Position numbers and translations under genes: made by a program | Assembly (NCBI RefSeq): GCF_025564085.1 | Contig: NZ_JAMGZJ010000068.1 | Span: 62,001-126,000 of the forward strand | Origin: Silvania confinis | GTDB taxonomy: Bacteria; Pseudomonadota; Gammaproteobacteria; Enterobacterales; Enterobacteriaceae | Length of the DNA stretch: 64,000 nucleotides | Direction of reading: 5' to 3' | Part shown: positions 32,418-44,542 of the stretch, piece by piece | How the letters are laid out: every line of letters begins with the position of its first letter | Numbering within the stretch: position 1 is the stretch's first letter | The notes under the pieces: generated by a model | Told to the model about the DNA's origin: nothing | What the model saw: only the letters and a program-made list of their open reading frames with translations | Database searches by the model: none

Positions 32418-33113
32418 TTAGACGATACCTAACAGCCGCGACGCGCTAACCTTGCCTTGCACCAACGCCTGGGTATCGCCATCCCAGGCGATCCGCCCAT
32501 CGGCCACGACCACGGCGCGGGGGGCGATCCTTGCCGCATCCTCCACGCTGTGCGACACCATCAGCATTGTCAGCTGCTGACGCTCGCAGACCTCTTTTAC
32601 CAGCAGCAGCATTTCCTGGCGTAAAGCGGGATCGAGCGCTGAAAAGGGCTCATCCAGCAGCAAAATGGGCTGTTCTCGCACCAGACAGCGCGCCAGAGCG
32701 GCACGCTGACGCTGTCCGCCGGAAAGCTCGCCCGGCAGGCGTTCCAGCAGATCGTTGATCCCCATTTGTGCCGCAATATTGTTCAGCTTCAGCTGCTGGT
32801 CGGCGTTCAGCCGCAGCCCCGGATGCATCCCAAGGCCAATATTCTGGCGCACCGTCAGATGGGTAAAGAGGTTGTTTTCCTGAAACAGCATTGACACCGG
32901 ACGCTGAGAAGGCGGCGTCTGGGTGTGGTCTTGCTCGGCAATAGTGATGCTGCCGCTGGCCGGTTGCAGAAAACCGGCGACCAGATTCAGGAGCGTACTT
33001 TTCCCCGCCCCGCTGGGGCCGAGCACCGCGATCAATTCCCCCTGACGAACAGAGAGCGTGAAACGCATCGGCAGGTGCTGATAAAGCCAGGTTACATCAG
33101 TCAGTTTTAACAT
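32418..33113 (-). CDS. thiQ: Thiamine ABC transporter ATP-binding protein
   Basis: ATPase of the thiamine/TPP importer. I start at the ATG of [11 protein letters not shown] (33113), inside the thiP end, giving 231 residues like E. coli (232). The longer reading frame upstream is thiP sequence in another frame. Walker [10 protein letters not shown] near 31, the Q-loop MLFQENN, signature LSGGQRQR and Walker B ILLLDEP are all intact. The 17-base overlap with thiP indicates translational coupling. Confidence 0.96.
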   Translation of the reverse strand: MLKLTDVTWLYQHLPMRFTLSVRQGELIAVLGPSGAGKSTLLNLVAGFLQPASGSITIAEQDHTQTPPSQRPVSMLFQENNLFTHLTVRQNIGLGMHPGLRLNADQQLKLNNIAAQMGINDLLERLPGELSGGQRQRAALARCLVREQPILLLDEPFSALDPALRQEMLLLVKEVCERQQLTMLMVSHSVEDAARIAPRAVVVADGRIAWDGDTQALVQGKVSASRLLGIV

Positions 33114-34707
33114 CACGTCCCGGAAGTTTTTCGATAACGGTAAATAGCGCAAAGCACAGTAGCAGCAGCAGCAGCGCCGTGACGGCGCCATCCTGGCTAC
33201 GATACGAGCCAATCTGCTGATACAGCCAGAACGGCAAGGTACGGAAGTCGTCATTGCCAAACAGCGCCACGACCCCGAAGTCGCCGATCGACAGCACGCA
33301 GGCAAACGCCAGCGCCTGGGCCAGCGGGCGTTTCAGGGCGCGCAGCTCAACCGTGGTGAGGCGCTGCCAGCCGTGCATCCCCAGCGAGGCGCAAAGCTGC
33401 GTGTAGCGGGCGCTAAGGTCGCGCATGGGGTTTTCCAGCACCTTCAGCGCATAGGGGATCGCCATCAGCGCGTTGGTGAAAATTACGATACCGTCCGCTG
33501 ATTCAGGCAGGCCGATGGTGCTATTGAACAGCAGGAAGAATCCGCTCGCCAGCACAATGCCGGGCATCGCCAGAATCAACATACCGCTGAGATCCAACGC
33601 CTGTCCGGCAATGATTGCCTGCCGGGCATACAGCTCGCGGCTGGTCCACAGCAGCATCATGGTCAACACCACGCAGAGCAAACCCGCCCCCAGCGCAATG
33701 CGCAGCGAGGTGCCGAGCGCCTGCCACAGCACCGGCTGTTGCAGCACCGACAGCAAATTGAGGTTCAGCCCGTCGATCACCACCGCCAGCAGCGGCGGCA
33801 GCAGCAGCAGCAGCGCCAGCGTGATAAGCAGGCCATCGGTCAGGCGACTCTGCAGGCTGTCCTGCGGATCCCGCCAGCCGGTAAGCTGGCTGCTGCCCAC
33901 CGCAATGGCTTTACCCAGCCGCTGGCTTAGCACCACCAGCCCCAGGCAGCAGAACATCTGCACCATCGCCAGCAGCGCGGCGCGGCCGGGGTCGTAGTCG
34001 TAGCTCAGGGCCTGATAGATGGCGAGCTCGATGGTAGTGGCCTGCGGGCCACCGCCCAGGGACAGCACCGTGGCGAAGCTGGCGAAGCACAGCATGAAAA
34101 TTAACGCCGCCACCGGAGGGATTTGTCGGCGCAGCCAGGGCCACTCGACGAAGCGGAAAAACGACCAGCCGCGCATGCCGAGCTGGGCGGCGAGCTGACG
34201 CTGTTCACCGGGGATATTCTCCAGCGCCTGCAGCAGCAGCCGCGTGGCCATCGGCATATTGAAAAAGACGTGCGCCAGCAAAATACCCTGCAGGCCGTAG
34301 GGCGAGAAGGTCCACTCCAGCCCGAGCATCTGGCACAGGGCGGCAAGCCATCCCTGGCGGCCATAGACGCTGAGAATACCAAACACCGCCACCAGCACCG
34401 GCAGGATCAAGGTCATGGCGCACAGGCGCAGCAGCGCCTGCCTGCCAGGGAAGCGGCGCCGGTAAAGTGCGCGGGCGAGGAAGATGGCGGGCACGACGGA
34501 GAGCAGTGCGGACAAAAACGCCTGCCAGAACGAGAAGCGGATCACGTGCCACAGATAGCTGTCGTGCCACAGCGCCGCCACGTCGATGGCGGGCGCATTA
34601 AGCCACAGGGCCAGAAACGCCCCCAGCGCGACGGTCACCATCAGCGTGGCGGCCGTCAGCCCCGGCAGCAGCCAGCCTGCGATTAGCGGCTGACGGCGCG
34701 TTGCCAT
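33097..34707 (-). CDS. thiP: Thiamine ABC transporter permease
   Basis: Inner-membrane permease with two fused binding-protein-dependent permease domains (12 predicted segments) in 536 residues. The EAA-like loops are seen in each half ([21 protein letters not shown] and [23 protein letters not shown] regions). It starts MATRRQPL, 25 bases inside the end of thiB, and overlaps thiQ by 17, so the three genes are tightly coupled. Confidence 0.97.
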   Translation of the reverse strand: MATRRQPLIAGWLLPGLTAATLMVTVALGAFLALWLNAPAIDVAALWHDSYLWHVIRFSFWQAFLSALLSVVPAIFLARALYRRRFPGRQALLRLCAMTLILPVLVAVFGILSVYGRQGWLAALCQMLGLEWTFSPYGLQGILLAHVFFNMPMATRLLLQALENIPGEQRQLAAQLGMRGWSFFRFVEWPWLRRQIPPVAALIFMLCFASFATVLSLGGGPQATTIELAIYQALSYDYDPGRAALLAMVQMFCCLGLVVLSQRLGKAIAVGSSQLTGWRDPQDSLQSRLTDGLLITLALLLLLPPLLAVVIDGLNLNLLSVLQQPVLWQALGTSLRIALGAGLLCVVLTMMLLWTSRELYARQAIIAGQALDLSGMLILAMPGIVLASGFFLLFNSTIGLPESADGIVIFTNALMAIPYALKVLENPMRDLSARYTQLCASLGMHGWQRLTTVELRALKRPLAQALAFACVLSIGDFGVVALFGNDDFRTLPFWLYQQIGSYRSQDGAVTALLLLLLCFALFTVIEKLPGRDVKTD

Positions 34708-35666
34708 TCACTGACCCAGGCGGCACGTTTTTCCGCGACTTCGTGCGGGGTAAATTCCAGCGTGGTTTTCGGTTTCACCAGCGTGTCAAAACCGGCCGGT
34801 AACGTAACGTTGGTAACCGGATACATCCAGTTGCCCTCAGGAATGGCATTCTGGAACGGCGGTGAGACCATAAATTTCAGGAACTTTTCGGCCAGCTCCG
34901 GCTGTTTGCTGGCAGAAGTGCGGGCAGCAACTTCCACCTGCAGGTAGTGGCCTTCGGCAAAATCAGCGGCCGCGTAGTTGTCTTTTTTCTCGGCAATTAT
35001 GTGGTAAGCCGGCGAGGTGGTGTAGCTCAGCACCAGGTCGCTTTCCCCTTTCAGGAACAGACCGTAGGCTTCGCTCCAGCCTTTGGTGACGGTGACCGTT
35101 TTGGCGGCCAGCTTCTGCCAGGCTTCCGGCGTTTTATCGCCGTACACTTTCTGCATCCACAGCAGCAGGCCGAGACCCGGGGTACTGGTGCGGGGATCTT
35201 CGTAGATCACGCGCCATTTCTGGTCACTTTCAACCAGCTCTTTCAGGCTTTTTGGCGGGTTTTTCAGCTTATTTTTGTCATAGACGAAAGCGAAGTAGCC
35301 GTAATCGAAAGGCACAAAGGTGTCGTTTTTCCAGCCGCCGGGGACGTTTAGCGCATTCGTTGCGACGCCGCTTTTCGCAAACAGTCCGGTTTGTGTGGCG
35401 GCTTCGAGCAGGTTGTTATCCAGACCCAGCACCACGTCGGCTTTGCTGTTTTTGCCTTCCATGCGCAGACGATTGAGCAGCGAGACGCCATCTTCCAGCG
35501 CCACGAATTTCAGTTCACAGCCGCAGTCGGCTTCAAAGGCTTTTTTCACTGCCGGGCCTGGGCCCCAGTCGGCGGCGAAGGAGTCGTAGGTATAGACCGT
35601 CAGGACAGGACTGGCAACAGCAGGCAGCGCCACCAGCGCCAGCAGGGGAAGAACAGTTTTGAACAC
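34683..35666 (-). CDS. thiB: Periplasmic thiamine/TPP-binding protein
   Basis: Substrate-binding protein that delivers thiamine, TMP and TPP to ThiPQ. I chose the GTG at 35666, giving 327 residues, the E. coli length. AGAGG sits 8 bases upstream. A farther in-frame ATG would lie in the riboswitch leader and break the signal peptide. The signal peptide ends near PAVA|SPV. The mature part starts VLTVYTYDSFAADWGPG, typical of the family. Expression is under the TPP riboswitch at 35711, with a hairpin over the ribosome binding site. Confidence 0.96.
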   Translation of the reverse strand: MFKTVLPLLALVALPAVASPVLTVYTYDSFAADWGPGPAVKKAFEADCGCELKFVALEDGVSLLNRLRMEGKNSKADVVLGLDNNLLEAATQTGLFAKSGVATNALNVPGGWKNDTFVPFDYGYFAFVYDKNKLKNPPKSLKELVESDQKWRVIYEDPRTSTPGLGLLLWMQKVYGDKTPEAWQKLAAKTVTVTKGWSEAYGLFLKGESDLVLSYTTSPAYHIIAEKKDNYAAADFAEGHYLQVEVAARTSASKQPELAEKFLKFMVSPPFQNAIPEGNWMYPVTNVTLPAGFDTLVKPKTTLEFTPHEVAEKRAAWVSEWQRAVSR

Positions 35667-35695
35667 TTTGCACCTCTTGAATTGAGAGTGGCAAA
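35664..35695 (-). promoter_or_regulatory. Hairpin over thiB ribosome binding site
   Basis: On the minus strand TTTGCCACTCT (35695-35685) pairs with AGAGGTGCAAA (35677-35667) at 9 of 11 positions, loop of 7. It buries the AGAGG and ends at the GTG. It is the likely translational expression platform of the TPP riboswitch. This is inference from pairing alone. Confidence 0.55.
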
Positions 35696-35710
35696 GGATT
35701 TTGAGCGACA

Positions 35711-35797
35711 GCCTCAAATCCCTTCGCCGGCGTTATCCGGATCAGGTTCGACGGGTATTTTCTCAGCACACGCTCGCGCGCAGCACCCCGATGAGAA
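35711..35797 (-). ncRNA. TPP riboswitch (thi box) of thiBPQ
   Basis: The minus strand holds the conserved THI elements in order: GGGGTGC, CTGAGA, ACCCG, AACCTGATCCGGATAA and GCCGGCGAAGGGA, closed by a short CTCA/TGAG P1 helix. It matches the E. coli thiB leader, where the processed fragment is known as SroA. A TACAAT -10 (35810-35805 on the minus strand) puts the start near 35797. TPP binding is expected to lower thiB expression. Confidence 0.93.
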
Positions 35798-35836
35798 CGA
35801 CAGCATTGTAATGATTTGGTGAATATTACGAAAGGA

Positions 35837-37492
35837 TTATGGTTCAGGCGGCGCAAACCATGCCGACTTGAAATCAAACCAGCCCAGCGTATTCATGCGT
35901 AAACCGCGCATGCTGCGTTGCCCCTGAATCATCAGCCAGTGATGGATCAGCGGAACCATCGCCTGCTGCGCCAGCAACTGCTGACACCAGACCGCAAGGT
36001 TCATCTCGCCTGCGCGCCATGCGGCGGCATCCTGCTGCCAGTCGCGGGGAATACAGTGCTGCAGCAGCGGCACTTCATACAGGTGCGAGAACAGCGAAAA
36101 ATCGAGCGGCAGGGTGAAGTTAACGCTGTTGAGCCAGATGTCGCTCAGCGCATCGCCGCGATGCCATTCGTCATAGCTCACTTCCTGAATATTGAGCGTC
36201 ACCTGCTCGGCGGCCAGCAGTTCGCTCATCAATCTGGCGATCGTCCGATGTTCCACATGCTCCCGGTAGAAGGTCAGGGTGATGCTCTCCAGCCCGGCGG
36301 GTTTTTCAACGCGCCCCGGACGGGCATGGTGCCAGCGGGGAAGCAAGCCATACGCCGGGAACCAGTAGGACTGGTAAAGCTCCTCGGCCTGATAAATGAG
36401 GTTAGCAGGGGAGAGGATCCGGCTTATCCACTGGCGCACATCGGTGCTGGCACCACGCTGGGAGCGGGCATCGAACAGCAGGTAGTAACAACCCTCCTCA
36501 AGACGGCTCTCCACCGCTTTTTCACCTTCGGTTGGCCCCTCCAGCGTCAGACCGACGCTCAGCTCTTCGTTTATATCCGGCAGAACCCAGACGTTCACTT
36601 CGTCGATCAGTGCCCGGTAGCCAAAGTAGTCATCGAAGGCGCGGATCTTGAGCTGATTGTTGTTGTTACGCGAGACCGCATAAGGACCGGTTCCGATCGG
36701 CTGGCTGGAAAAGTTGTGCATCGATTCCCATTCGCGCGGCAGGATCATCGACGGCACATACCCCAGCAGCCACGGTAGCCAGCGGTCAGGTTCCGACAGC
36801 TGAATATCCAGCGTCCAGGCGGTAGGAGACTGGATCCGCGTGATATGCGAATAGAGCGGAAGTTCGCGGGCGCGCTGCAGCGAGGCAATGACGTCTGCCA
36901 TCTCCAGCTCGCGACCATGGTGGAAGTGAATACCTGGGCGCAGGAAAAAGCGCCAGTGCAGCGGTGAAATTTGCTGCCAGTGATGGGCGATATCGGCTTC
37001 CAGTTCCCCGTTTTCCTCATTTATCCGCGTCAGCCCGCTAAAAATCTGCCGGGCCATGTGGGTTTCGGATCGGCGTAATGCGCTGCCCGGTAAAAGATTT
37101 TTCATTGGGCGGTAATAGAGTACGCGCAGGATGTGCTTCCCCTGACGAAAACTGCGGCCCAGATGCGAAACCAGCATCTGGCGCACGGCGGCTTTATCCC
37201 CTACCAACTGCACCAGTTGCTCGATGCGATCCTGCTCCAACAGGTCTTCCGCCCGCTGTTGCTGAAGCGCCAGCCCGGTATAGAGAAAGGACAGGCGGGA
37301 TCGTTTTCCGCGTCCGGCTTCGGCTTCCCAGCTCAGCCAGCCCTGCTGCTGCATGGTGTTGAGCAGGGTGCGCATGTGGCGCCGCGAACAGCTGAGCAGC
37401 TCGGCGAGTTCGCTGAGCGTGGTGTCCCGGGTTTGGCCATCACAGCATTGCCACAGGCGGATGAATTGTTGTTGCAGACGACCAGACGGCAT
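35837..37492 (-). CDS. sgrR: Glucose-phosphate stress regulator SgrR
   Basis: Activator of sgrS during sugar-phosphate accumulation. The 551 residues equal the E. coli protein. An N-terminal winged helix ([21 protein letters not shown]) binds DNA. The C-terminal two-thirds resemble ABC solute-binding proteins of the SBP_bac_5 group, thought to sense a small molecule. It is divergent from sgrS, with 67 bases between starts, which must hold both promoters. Confidence 0.96.
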   Translation of the reverse strand: MPSGRLQQQFIRLWQCCDGQTRDTTLSELAELLSCSRRHMRTLLNTMQQQGWLSWEAEAGRGKRSRLSFLYTGLALQQQRAEDLLEQDRIEQLVQLVGDKAAVRQMLVSHLGRSFRQGKHILRVLYYRPMKNLLPGSALRRSETHMARQIFSGLTRINEENGELEADIAHHWQQISPLHWRFFLRPGIHFHHGRELEMADVIASLQRARELPLYSHITRIQSPTAWTLDIQLSEPDRWLPWLLGYVPSMILPREWESMHNFSSQPIGTGPYAVSRNNNNQLKIRAFDDYFGYRALIDEVNVWVLPDINEELSVGLTLEGPTEGEKAVESRLEEGCYYLLFDARSQRGASTDVRQWISRILSPANLIYQAEELYQSYWFPAYGLLPRWHHARPGRVEKPAGLESITLTFYREHVEHRTIARLMSELLAAEQVTLNIQEVSYDEWHRGDALSDIWLNSVNFTLPLDFSLFSHLYEVPLLQHCIPRDWQQDAAAWRAGEMNLAVWCQQLLAQQAMVPLIHHWLMIQGQRSMRGLRMNTLGWFDFKSAWFAPPEP

Positions 37493-37559
37493 AAAAGAGG
37501 AACTCCTGACAAATAATCAGCAATTTATTAATCCCTATATTAGGCCAATAATGCACTTC

Positions 37560-37806
37560 GATGAAGCGAGGAGGTGAAGATGAAGAGGTCTACCGCACGT
37601 CAGTTTTACCGAAAGTACTTCTCAGCGACAAAAGGAGTGTCCTGGCTGGCCCGCCTGTGCGCAGAACAGCAGCTGAAAATACTGGACGATCTGATGCAGT
37701 GGGAGGTGACAACGTCGACCTCGGAACGCTGAATTGCTTCAATCATGTGTGACTGAGTATTGGTGCGAATCACCACGCCAGCAGGTATCATCTGCTGGCT
37801 TTTTTT
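37560..37806 (+). ncRNA. sgrS: SgrS small RNA
   Basis: Dual-function Hfq-dependent RNA made when glucose phosphate accumulates. It pairs with and silences ptsG mRNA. The 5' GATGAAGC start, the seed GTGTGACTGAGTATTGGTG (37747-37765) and the terminator GCCAGCAG/CTGCTGGC with a seven-base T run are conserved with E. coli. AATAAT (37547-37552) is a suitable -10, 7 bases before the start; the -35 is poor, as expected for an SgrR-dependent promoter. The length is about 247 nt versus 227 in E. coli. Confidence 0.93.
37580..37732 (+). CDS. sgrT: SgrT, small protein encoded inside SgrS
   Basis: 50-residue product (MKRSTARQFYRKYF at the start, DDLMQWEVTT near the end) that aligns with the 43-residue E. 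coli SgrT (RQFY, WL, LMQW in register). SgrT blocks glucose uptake through PtsG. The start lies six codons upstream of the E. coli one, with a strong AGGAGG at 37569. The gene ends 14 bases before the base-pairing seed, keeping the two functions separate. Confidence 0.88.
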   Translation: MKRSTARQFYRKYFSATKGVSWLARLCAEQQLKILDDLMQWEVTTSTSER

Positions 37807-37836
37807 CGTTTTCACTTGCGCTGAAGGGAACTGATC

Positions 37837-39015
37837 ATGCTCTGGATAATGACGATGGGGCGCCGCCTCAACGGTGTCTACGCTGCCTTTCTGATGGTGG
37901 CATTTATGATGGGCGTGGCCGGTGCGCTGCAGGCGCCTACCTTAAGTCTATTCCTGAGCCGTGAGGTGGGGGCCCAGCCATTCTGGGTAGGACTGTTTTA
38001 TACCGTCAACGCCATCGCCGGGATCCTCGTGAGTTTGTGGCTGGCGAAGCGATCCGACAGTCAGGGCGATCGACGCAAACTGATCCTGTTTTGCTGTGTC
38101 ATGGCCATCGGTAATGCGCTGCTGTTTGCTTTTAACCGTCATTATCTGACGTTACTCACCTGCGGCGTGTTTCTGGCGTCGCTGGCCAATACCGCCATGC
38201 CTCAGCTGTTTGCGCTGGCGCGCGAATACGCTGACAGCTCCGCGCGTGAAGTGGTGATGTTCAGCTCGGTGATGCGTGCGCAGCTCTCCCTGGCGTGGGT
38301 GATCGGCCCGCCGCTGGCCTTTATGCTGGCGCTTAACTACGGTTTTACCGTCATGTTCTCGATTGCGGCCGGAATTTTTGCCATTAGCCTGGGATTAATC
38401 GCCTTTGCGCTACCGACCGTTTCCCGGGTTGAATCAGCGACCGCGACGCCTTTGACGCAGGTCAGTGGCTGGCAGAACAAGAATGTGCGGATGCTGTTCA
38501 TCGCCTCCACGTTGATGTGGACCTGCAATACCATGTACATCATCGATATGCCTCTGTGGATCAGCAGCGATCTGGGCCTGCCGGATAAGCTGGCCGGGAT
38601 CTTAATGGGAACGGCTGCCGGGCTGGAAATACCGGCGATGATCCTCGCGGGCTACTACGTAAAACGCTTTGGCAAACGGCGGATGATGCTGATTGCGGTG
38701 ACGGCTGGGGTGCTGTTTTATGTGGGGTTGATTCTGTTTCACAGCAACGAGGCCTTGCTTGCCTTGCAGCTATTTAACGCCATTTTTATTGGCATCGTCG
38801 CCGGGATTGGCATGCTGTGGTTCCAGGATCTAATGCCAGGGCGGGCCGGTTCGGCCACCACGCTGTTTACTAACAGCATCTCAACCGGGGTGATTCTGGC
38901 GGGGATGATTCAGGGTGCGCTGGCGCAAAGTTATGGCCACTACGCGGTCTACTGGGCGATTGCGGCCATTTCAGTGGTGACACTGGCGCTGACTTTCCGC
39001 ATCAAGGATGTGTGA
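37837..39015 (+). CDS. setA: Sugar efflux transporter SetA
   Basis: MFS exporter of sugars and glucosides; 392 residues as in E. coli, with 12 predicted membrane segments. The cytoplasmic loop motif AKRSDSQGDRRK after TM2 matches the MFS motif A of Set proteins. It lies 30 bases after the sgrS terminator and in E. coli is partly co-transcribed with sgrS to help in sugar-phosphate stress. A shared terminator with leuD follows. Confidence 0.95.
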   Translation: MLWIMTMGRRLNGVYAAFLMVAFMMGVAGALQAPTLSLFLSREVGAQPFWVGLFYTVNAIAGILVSLWLAKRSDSQGDRRKLILFCCVMAIGNALLFAFNRHYLTLLTCGVFLASLANTAMPQLFALAREYADSSAREVVMFSSVMRAQLSLAWVIGPPLAFMLALNYGFTVMFSIAAGIFAISLGLIAFALPTVSRVESATATPLTQVSGWQNKNVRMLFIASTLMWTCNTMYIIDMPLWISSDLGLPDKLAGILMGTAAGLEIPAMILAGYYVKRFGKRRMMLIAVTAGVLFYVGLILFHSNEALLALQLFNAIFIGIVAGIGMLWFQDLMPGRAGSATTLFTNSISTGVILAGMIQGALAQSYGHYAVYWAIAAISVVTLALTFRIKDV

Positions 39016-39035
39016 TTTTCTGGACGATGGCTTTT

Positions 39036-39059
39036 TTAAAACGGCCCGCAGCGCGGGCC
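39036..39059. terminator. Terminator of leuABCD and setA
   Basis: GGCCCGC (39043-39049) and GCGGGCC (39053-39059) form a perfect 7-bp stem with an AGC loop. On the minus strand it is followed by GTTTTAAAAAA, so it serves leuD best; on the plus strand only ATTTC follows. Confidence 0.75.
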
Positions 39060-39065
39060 ATTTCA

Positions 39066-39671
39066 TTACGCCATAAAAGCAGGCTGTTTGTTCTCGTAAG
39101 CGGCAATCGCCTCTTCATGCTGCAGGGTCAGACCGATGCTGTCGAGGCCGTTGATCATGCAGTGGCGGCGGAAGGCATCGAGGCTAAAGCCATAGGTTTT
39201 ATCCCCGGCTTTCACTTCCTGCGCTTCCAGGTCCACTTCAAATGTAATCCCTGGGTTGCTTTTCACCAGCGCAAACAGCTCGTCGACCTGTTCGTCGCTT
39301 AACGTCACCGGCAGCAGCTGGTTGTTGAAGCTATTACCGTAAAAGATATCGGCAAAGCTTGGCGCAATCACCACTTTGAAGCCGTAATCGGTCAGCGCCC
39401 ACGGCGCGTGCTCGCGTGATGAGCCACAGCCGAAGTTTTCCCGCGCCAGCAGGATCGATGCGCCTTTAAACTCCGGGAAGTTCAGTACGAACTCCGGGTT
39501 CGGCACTTCGCCTTTCTCGTCCAGAAAACGCCAGTCGTTAAACAGATGCGCGCCAAAACCGGTGCGGGTCACTTTCTGCAAAAATTGCTTCGGGATAATG
39601 GCGTCGGTATCGACGTTGGCCGCGTCCAGTGGGACAACCAGGCCAGTATGCTGGATAAATTTCTCTGCCAT
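39066..39671 (-). CDS. leuD: 3-isopropylmalate dehydratase small subunit
   Basis: Swivelling-domain subunit that joins LeuC to isomerise 2- to 3-isopropylmalate. The 201 residues match. [14 protein letters not shown] near the N-terminus and [14 protein letters not shown] near 77 are the substrate-loop motifs. It follows leuC after 10 bases and ends the operon. Confidence 0.98.
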   Translation of the reverse strand: MAEKFIQHTGLVVPLDAANVDTDAIIPKQFLQKVTRTGFGAHLFNDWRFLDEKGEVPNPEFVLNFPEFKGASILLARENFGCGSSREHAPWALTDYGFKVVIAPSFADIFYGNSFNNQLLPVTLSDEQVDELFALVKSNPGITFEVDLEAQEVKAGDKTYGFSLDAFRRHCMINGLDSIGLTLQHEEAIAAYENKQPAFMA

Positions 39672-39681
39672 GATGGTCTCC

Positions 39682-41082
39682 TTACTTCAGGTTGCGAATA
39701 TCGGCAAAATGGCCGGTCACTGCGGCTGCCGCGGCCATTGCCGGGCTGACCAGATGCGTGCGTCCGCCGCGCCCCTGACGACCTTCAAAGTTACGGTTGC
39801 TGGTGGATGCGCAGCGCTCGCCCGGATTCAGGCGATCGTTGTTCATCGCCAGACACATGGAGCAGCCTGGCAGACGCCATTCAAAGCCCGCTTCGATGAA
39901 AATTTTATCCAGACCTTCTTCTTCGGCCTGGGCTTTCACCGGGCCGGAGCCGGGAACGACCAACGCCTGCACGCCTGGGGCGACTTTACGGCCTTTCGCG
40001 ACCTCGGCCGCTGCGCGCAAATCTTCGATCCGCGAGTTGGTACAGGAGCCGATAAAGACTTTATCAATCGCCACATCGGTCAACGGCACGCCCGGTTTCA
40101 GCCCCATGTAGGCCAACGCTTTTTCGGCACTGGCGCGCTCAACCGGATCGGCAAATGAGGCCGGATCGGGGATCGCGTCGGTGACCGAAATCACCTGACC
40201 TGGGTTAGTCCCCCAGGTCACCTGTGGCGCTATGGCTTCAGCCTGCAGGGTCACAACGGTGTCGAACTGCGCGCCGTCGTCGGTTTTCAGGGTTGACCAG
40301 TAGGCGACAGCGTCGTCGTAATGTTGGCCTTTCGGCGCGTGCAGACGGCCTTTGACATACTCAAACGTGATGTCGTCCGGGGCAACCAGACCGGCTTTCG
40401 CCCCCATCTCAATGGCCATGTTGCAGAGGGTCATGCGACCTTCCATGCTCAACGCCTGAATAGCGCTGCCGCAGAATTCGACCACGTGCCCGGTGCCGCC
40501 TGCGCTACCGGTTTTCCCGATGATGGCCAGCACAATGTCTTTGGCGGTGATGCCCGGTGCGGCCTGACCGGTGACTTCAATTTTCATGGTTCTGGCGCGG
40601 CCCTGCTTCAGGGTCTGGGTCGCCAGTACATGTTCCACTTCAGAGGTGCCGATACCGAACGCCAGTGCGCCAAACGCGCCGTGGGTGGCGGTATGGGAGT
40701 CGCCGCAGACGATGGTCATCCCCGGCAGGGTGATACCCTGTTCCGGCCCCATCACGTGGACAATCCCCTGATACGGGTGATTCAGGTCGTACAGCTCAAC
40801 GCCAAATTCGTTGCAGTTTTTGATCAGTTCCTGCATCTGAATGCGCGCCATTTCACCGGAGGCATTGATGTCTTTGGTCTGCGTCGAGACGTTATGGTCC
40901 ATCGTCGCAAAGGTCTTACCTGGCTGACGCACTGGACGATGATGCGCGCGCAGGCCATCAAATGCCTGCGGTGAGGTCACTTCGTGCACCAGATGACGGT
41001 CGATATAGAGTAATGGGGTTTCGTTTTGCGCTTCATAAACCACATGAGCGTCAAACAACTTTTCGTACAACGTCTTCGCCAT
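39682..41082 (-). CDS. leuC: 3-isopropylmalate dehydratase large subunit
   Basis: Aconitase-type [4Fe-4S] subunit of 466 residues. The cluster cysteines are in [11 protein letters not shown] near 347 and [10 protein letters not shown] near 407 and 410. HTATHGAFG and the N-terminal YEKLFDAH are typical. It starts 2 bases after the leuB stop and works with LeuD. Confidence 0.98.
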   Translation of the reverse strand: MAKTLYEKLFDAHVVYEAQNETPLLYIDRHLVHEVTSPQAFDGLRAHHRPVRQPGKTFATMDHNVSTQTKDINASGEMARIQMQELIKNCNEFGVELYDLNHPYQGIVHVMGPEQGITLPGMTIVCGDSHTATHGAFGALAFGIGTSEVEHVLATQTLKQGRARTMKIEVTGQAAPGITAKDIVLAIIGKTGSAGGTGHVVEFCGSAIQALSMEGRMTLCNMAIEMGAKAGLVAPDDITFEYVKGRLHAPKGQHYDDAVAYWSTLKTDDGAQFDTVVTLQAEAIAPQVTWGTNPGQVISVTDAIPDPASFADPVERASAEKALAYMGLKPGVPLTDVAIDKVFIGSCTNSRIEDLRAAAEVAKGRKVAPGVQALVVPGSGPVKAQAEEEGLDKIFIEAGFEWRLPGCSMCLAMNNDRLNPGERCASTSNRNFEGRQGRGGRTHLVSPAMAAAAAVTGHFADIRNLK

Positions 41083-41084
41083 GA

Positions 41085-43747
<2,663 letters not shown>

Positions 43748-43787
43748 GGGTAGGTCCTTGTCTGTATTTGGGCGCCTTGCTACGAGC

Positions 43788-43820
43788 ATAAAAAAACCCG
43801 CGCAGTGGCGCGGGTTTTTT
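43788..43820 (-). terminator. leuABCD attenuator
   Basis: On the minus strand CCCGCGC (43814-43808) pairs with GCGCGGG (43803-43797), loop CACT, followed by seven T. It lies between leuL and leuA and is the terminator of the leucine attenuation system. Confidence 0.9.
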
Positions 43821-43839
43821 GTGTTAACCAGAGGTCAAT

Positions 43840-43926
43840 TCAACGCTGAATTTCGCCCGCCGGTCTACCGCGCACAGTGGATGCGTTTAGTAGTAGTAGA
43901 CCGGTGAAACGAATGCTGCGAATCAT
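43840..43926 (-). CDS. leuL: leu operon leader peptide LeuL
   Basis: 28-residue leader (MIRSIRFTGLLLLNAS at the start) with four consecutive leucine codons, all the rare CTA. When charged leucyl-tRNA is scarce the ribosome stalls there and the attenuator at 43788 cannot form. The peptide keeps the RF-GLLLLNAS core of E. coli LeuL. Confidence 0.92.
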   Translation of the reverse strand: MIRSIRFTGLLLLNASTVRGRPAGEIQR

Positions 43927-43960
43927 GAATCAAGCCCCAGATGAATACGATATGCCTTTA

Positions 43961-43989
43961 GTGGTACTGGATACGCTGGTTGATGTCAA
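43961..43989 (-). promoter_or_regulatory. leuABCD promoter
   Basis: The minus strand has a perfect -35 TTGACA (43989-43984). At 17 bp the -10 is TACCAC (43966-43961), a poor match. Position relative to leuL agrees with E. coli. Confidence 0.65.
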
Positions 43990-44542
43990 CCCTTTGCCGA
44001 GGAAATCGGCCTTCTGGCGTCATTTCCTGCTGCGATGGAATTAGCTTATTGTGCTGGTTTTTTAGCGTCAGACGGTTTTATTTGTCTAAAATTGGACTGG
44101 ATTTTAATTAAAGGAATTATTTGAATATACTTCATTGCAATTGCATATATTTTTGAAATAATTTTATCGTGATTAAAATTCTATTATTATCATGGTGTTA
44201 TTGTGTTTGTGACTGCGGAATACGTTGGCGGGTGAGTTAAGTGATAATGAGATGTTAAGCATTTAAGGTATGTAATGGTTGATATTTAATTAGGGCTTAA
44301 ATATTCCTTAACTAAGTGGCGTATTGTTTATTTGTAGGATCTATGGTTTCATTTAAAATATAAACTATTTGATATGTTTTCGCTCTCCCTGAACATATTT
44401 TCTCGTCTTATACGTATCCCTGTCAGTGTTGGCAGGTATTAATATATTCCTAATTTGTAACATTTCTCTTTTGCTGATCTTATATGCGTGATAAATCATA
44501 TTTTTTAGAGTTATTGTTACACACGAGAACAGGGAGTTTAGC
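43990..44542. other. AT-rich leuABCD-leuO intergenic region
   Basis: About 550 bases with no credible gene, strongly AT-rich from about 44080 to 44480, with many T/A tracts. The equivalent region in E. coli and Salmonella is bound by H-NS and LeuO and hosts the ilvIH-leuO-leuABCD promoter relay. The leuO promoter must lie near its right end but could not be fixed by eye. Confidence 0.6.
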
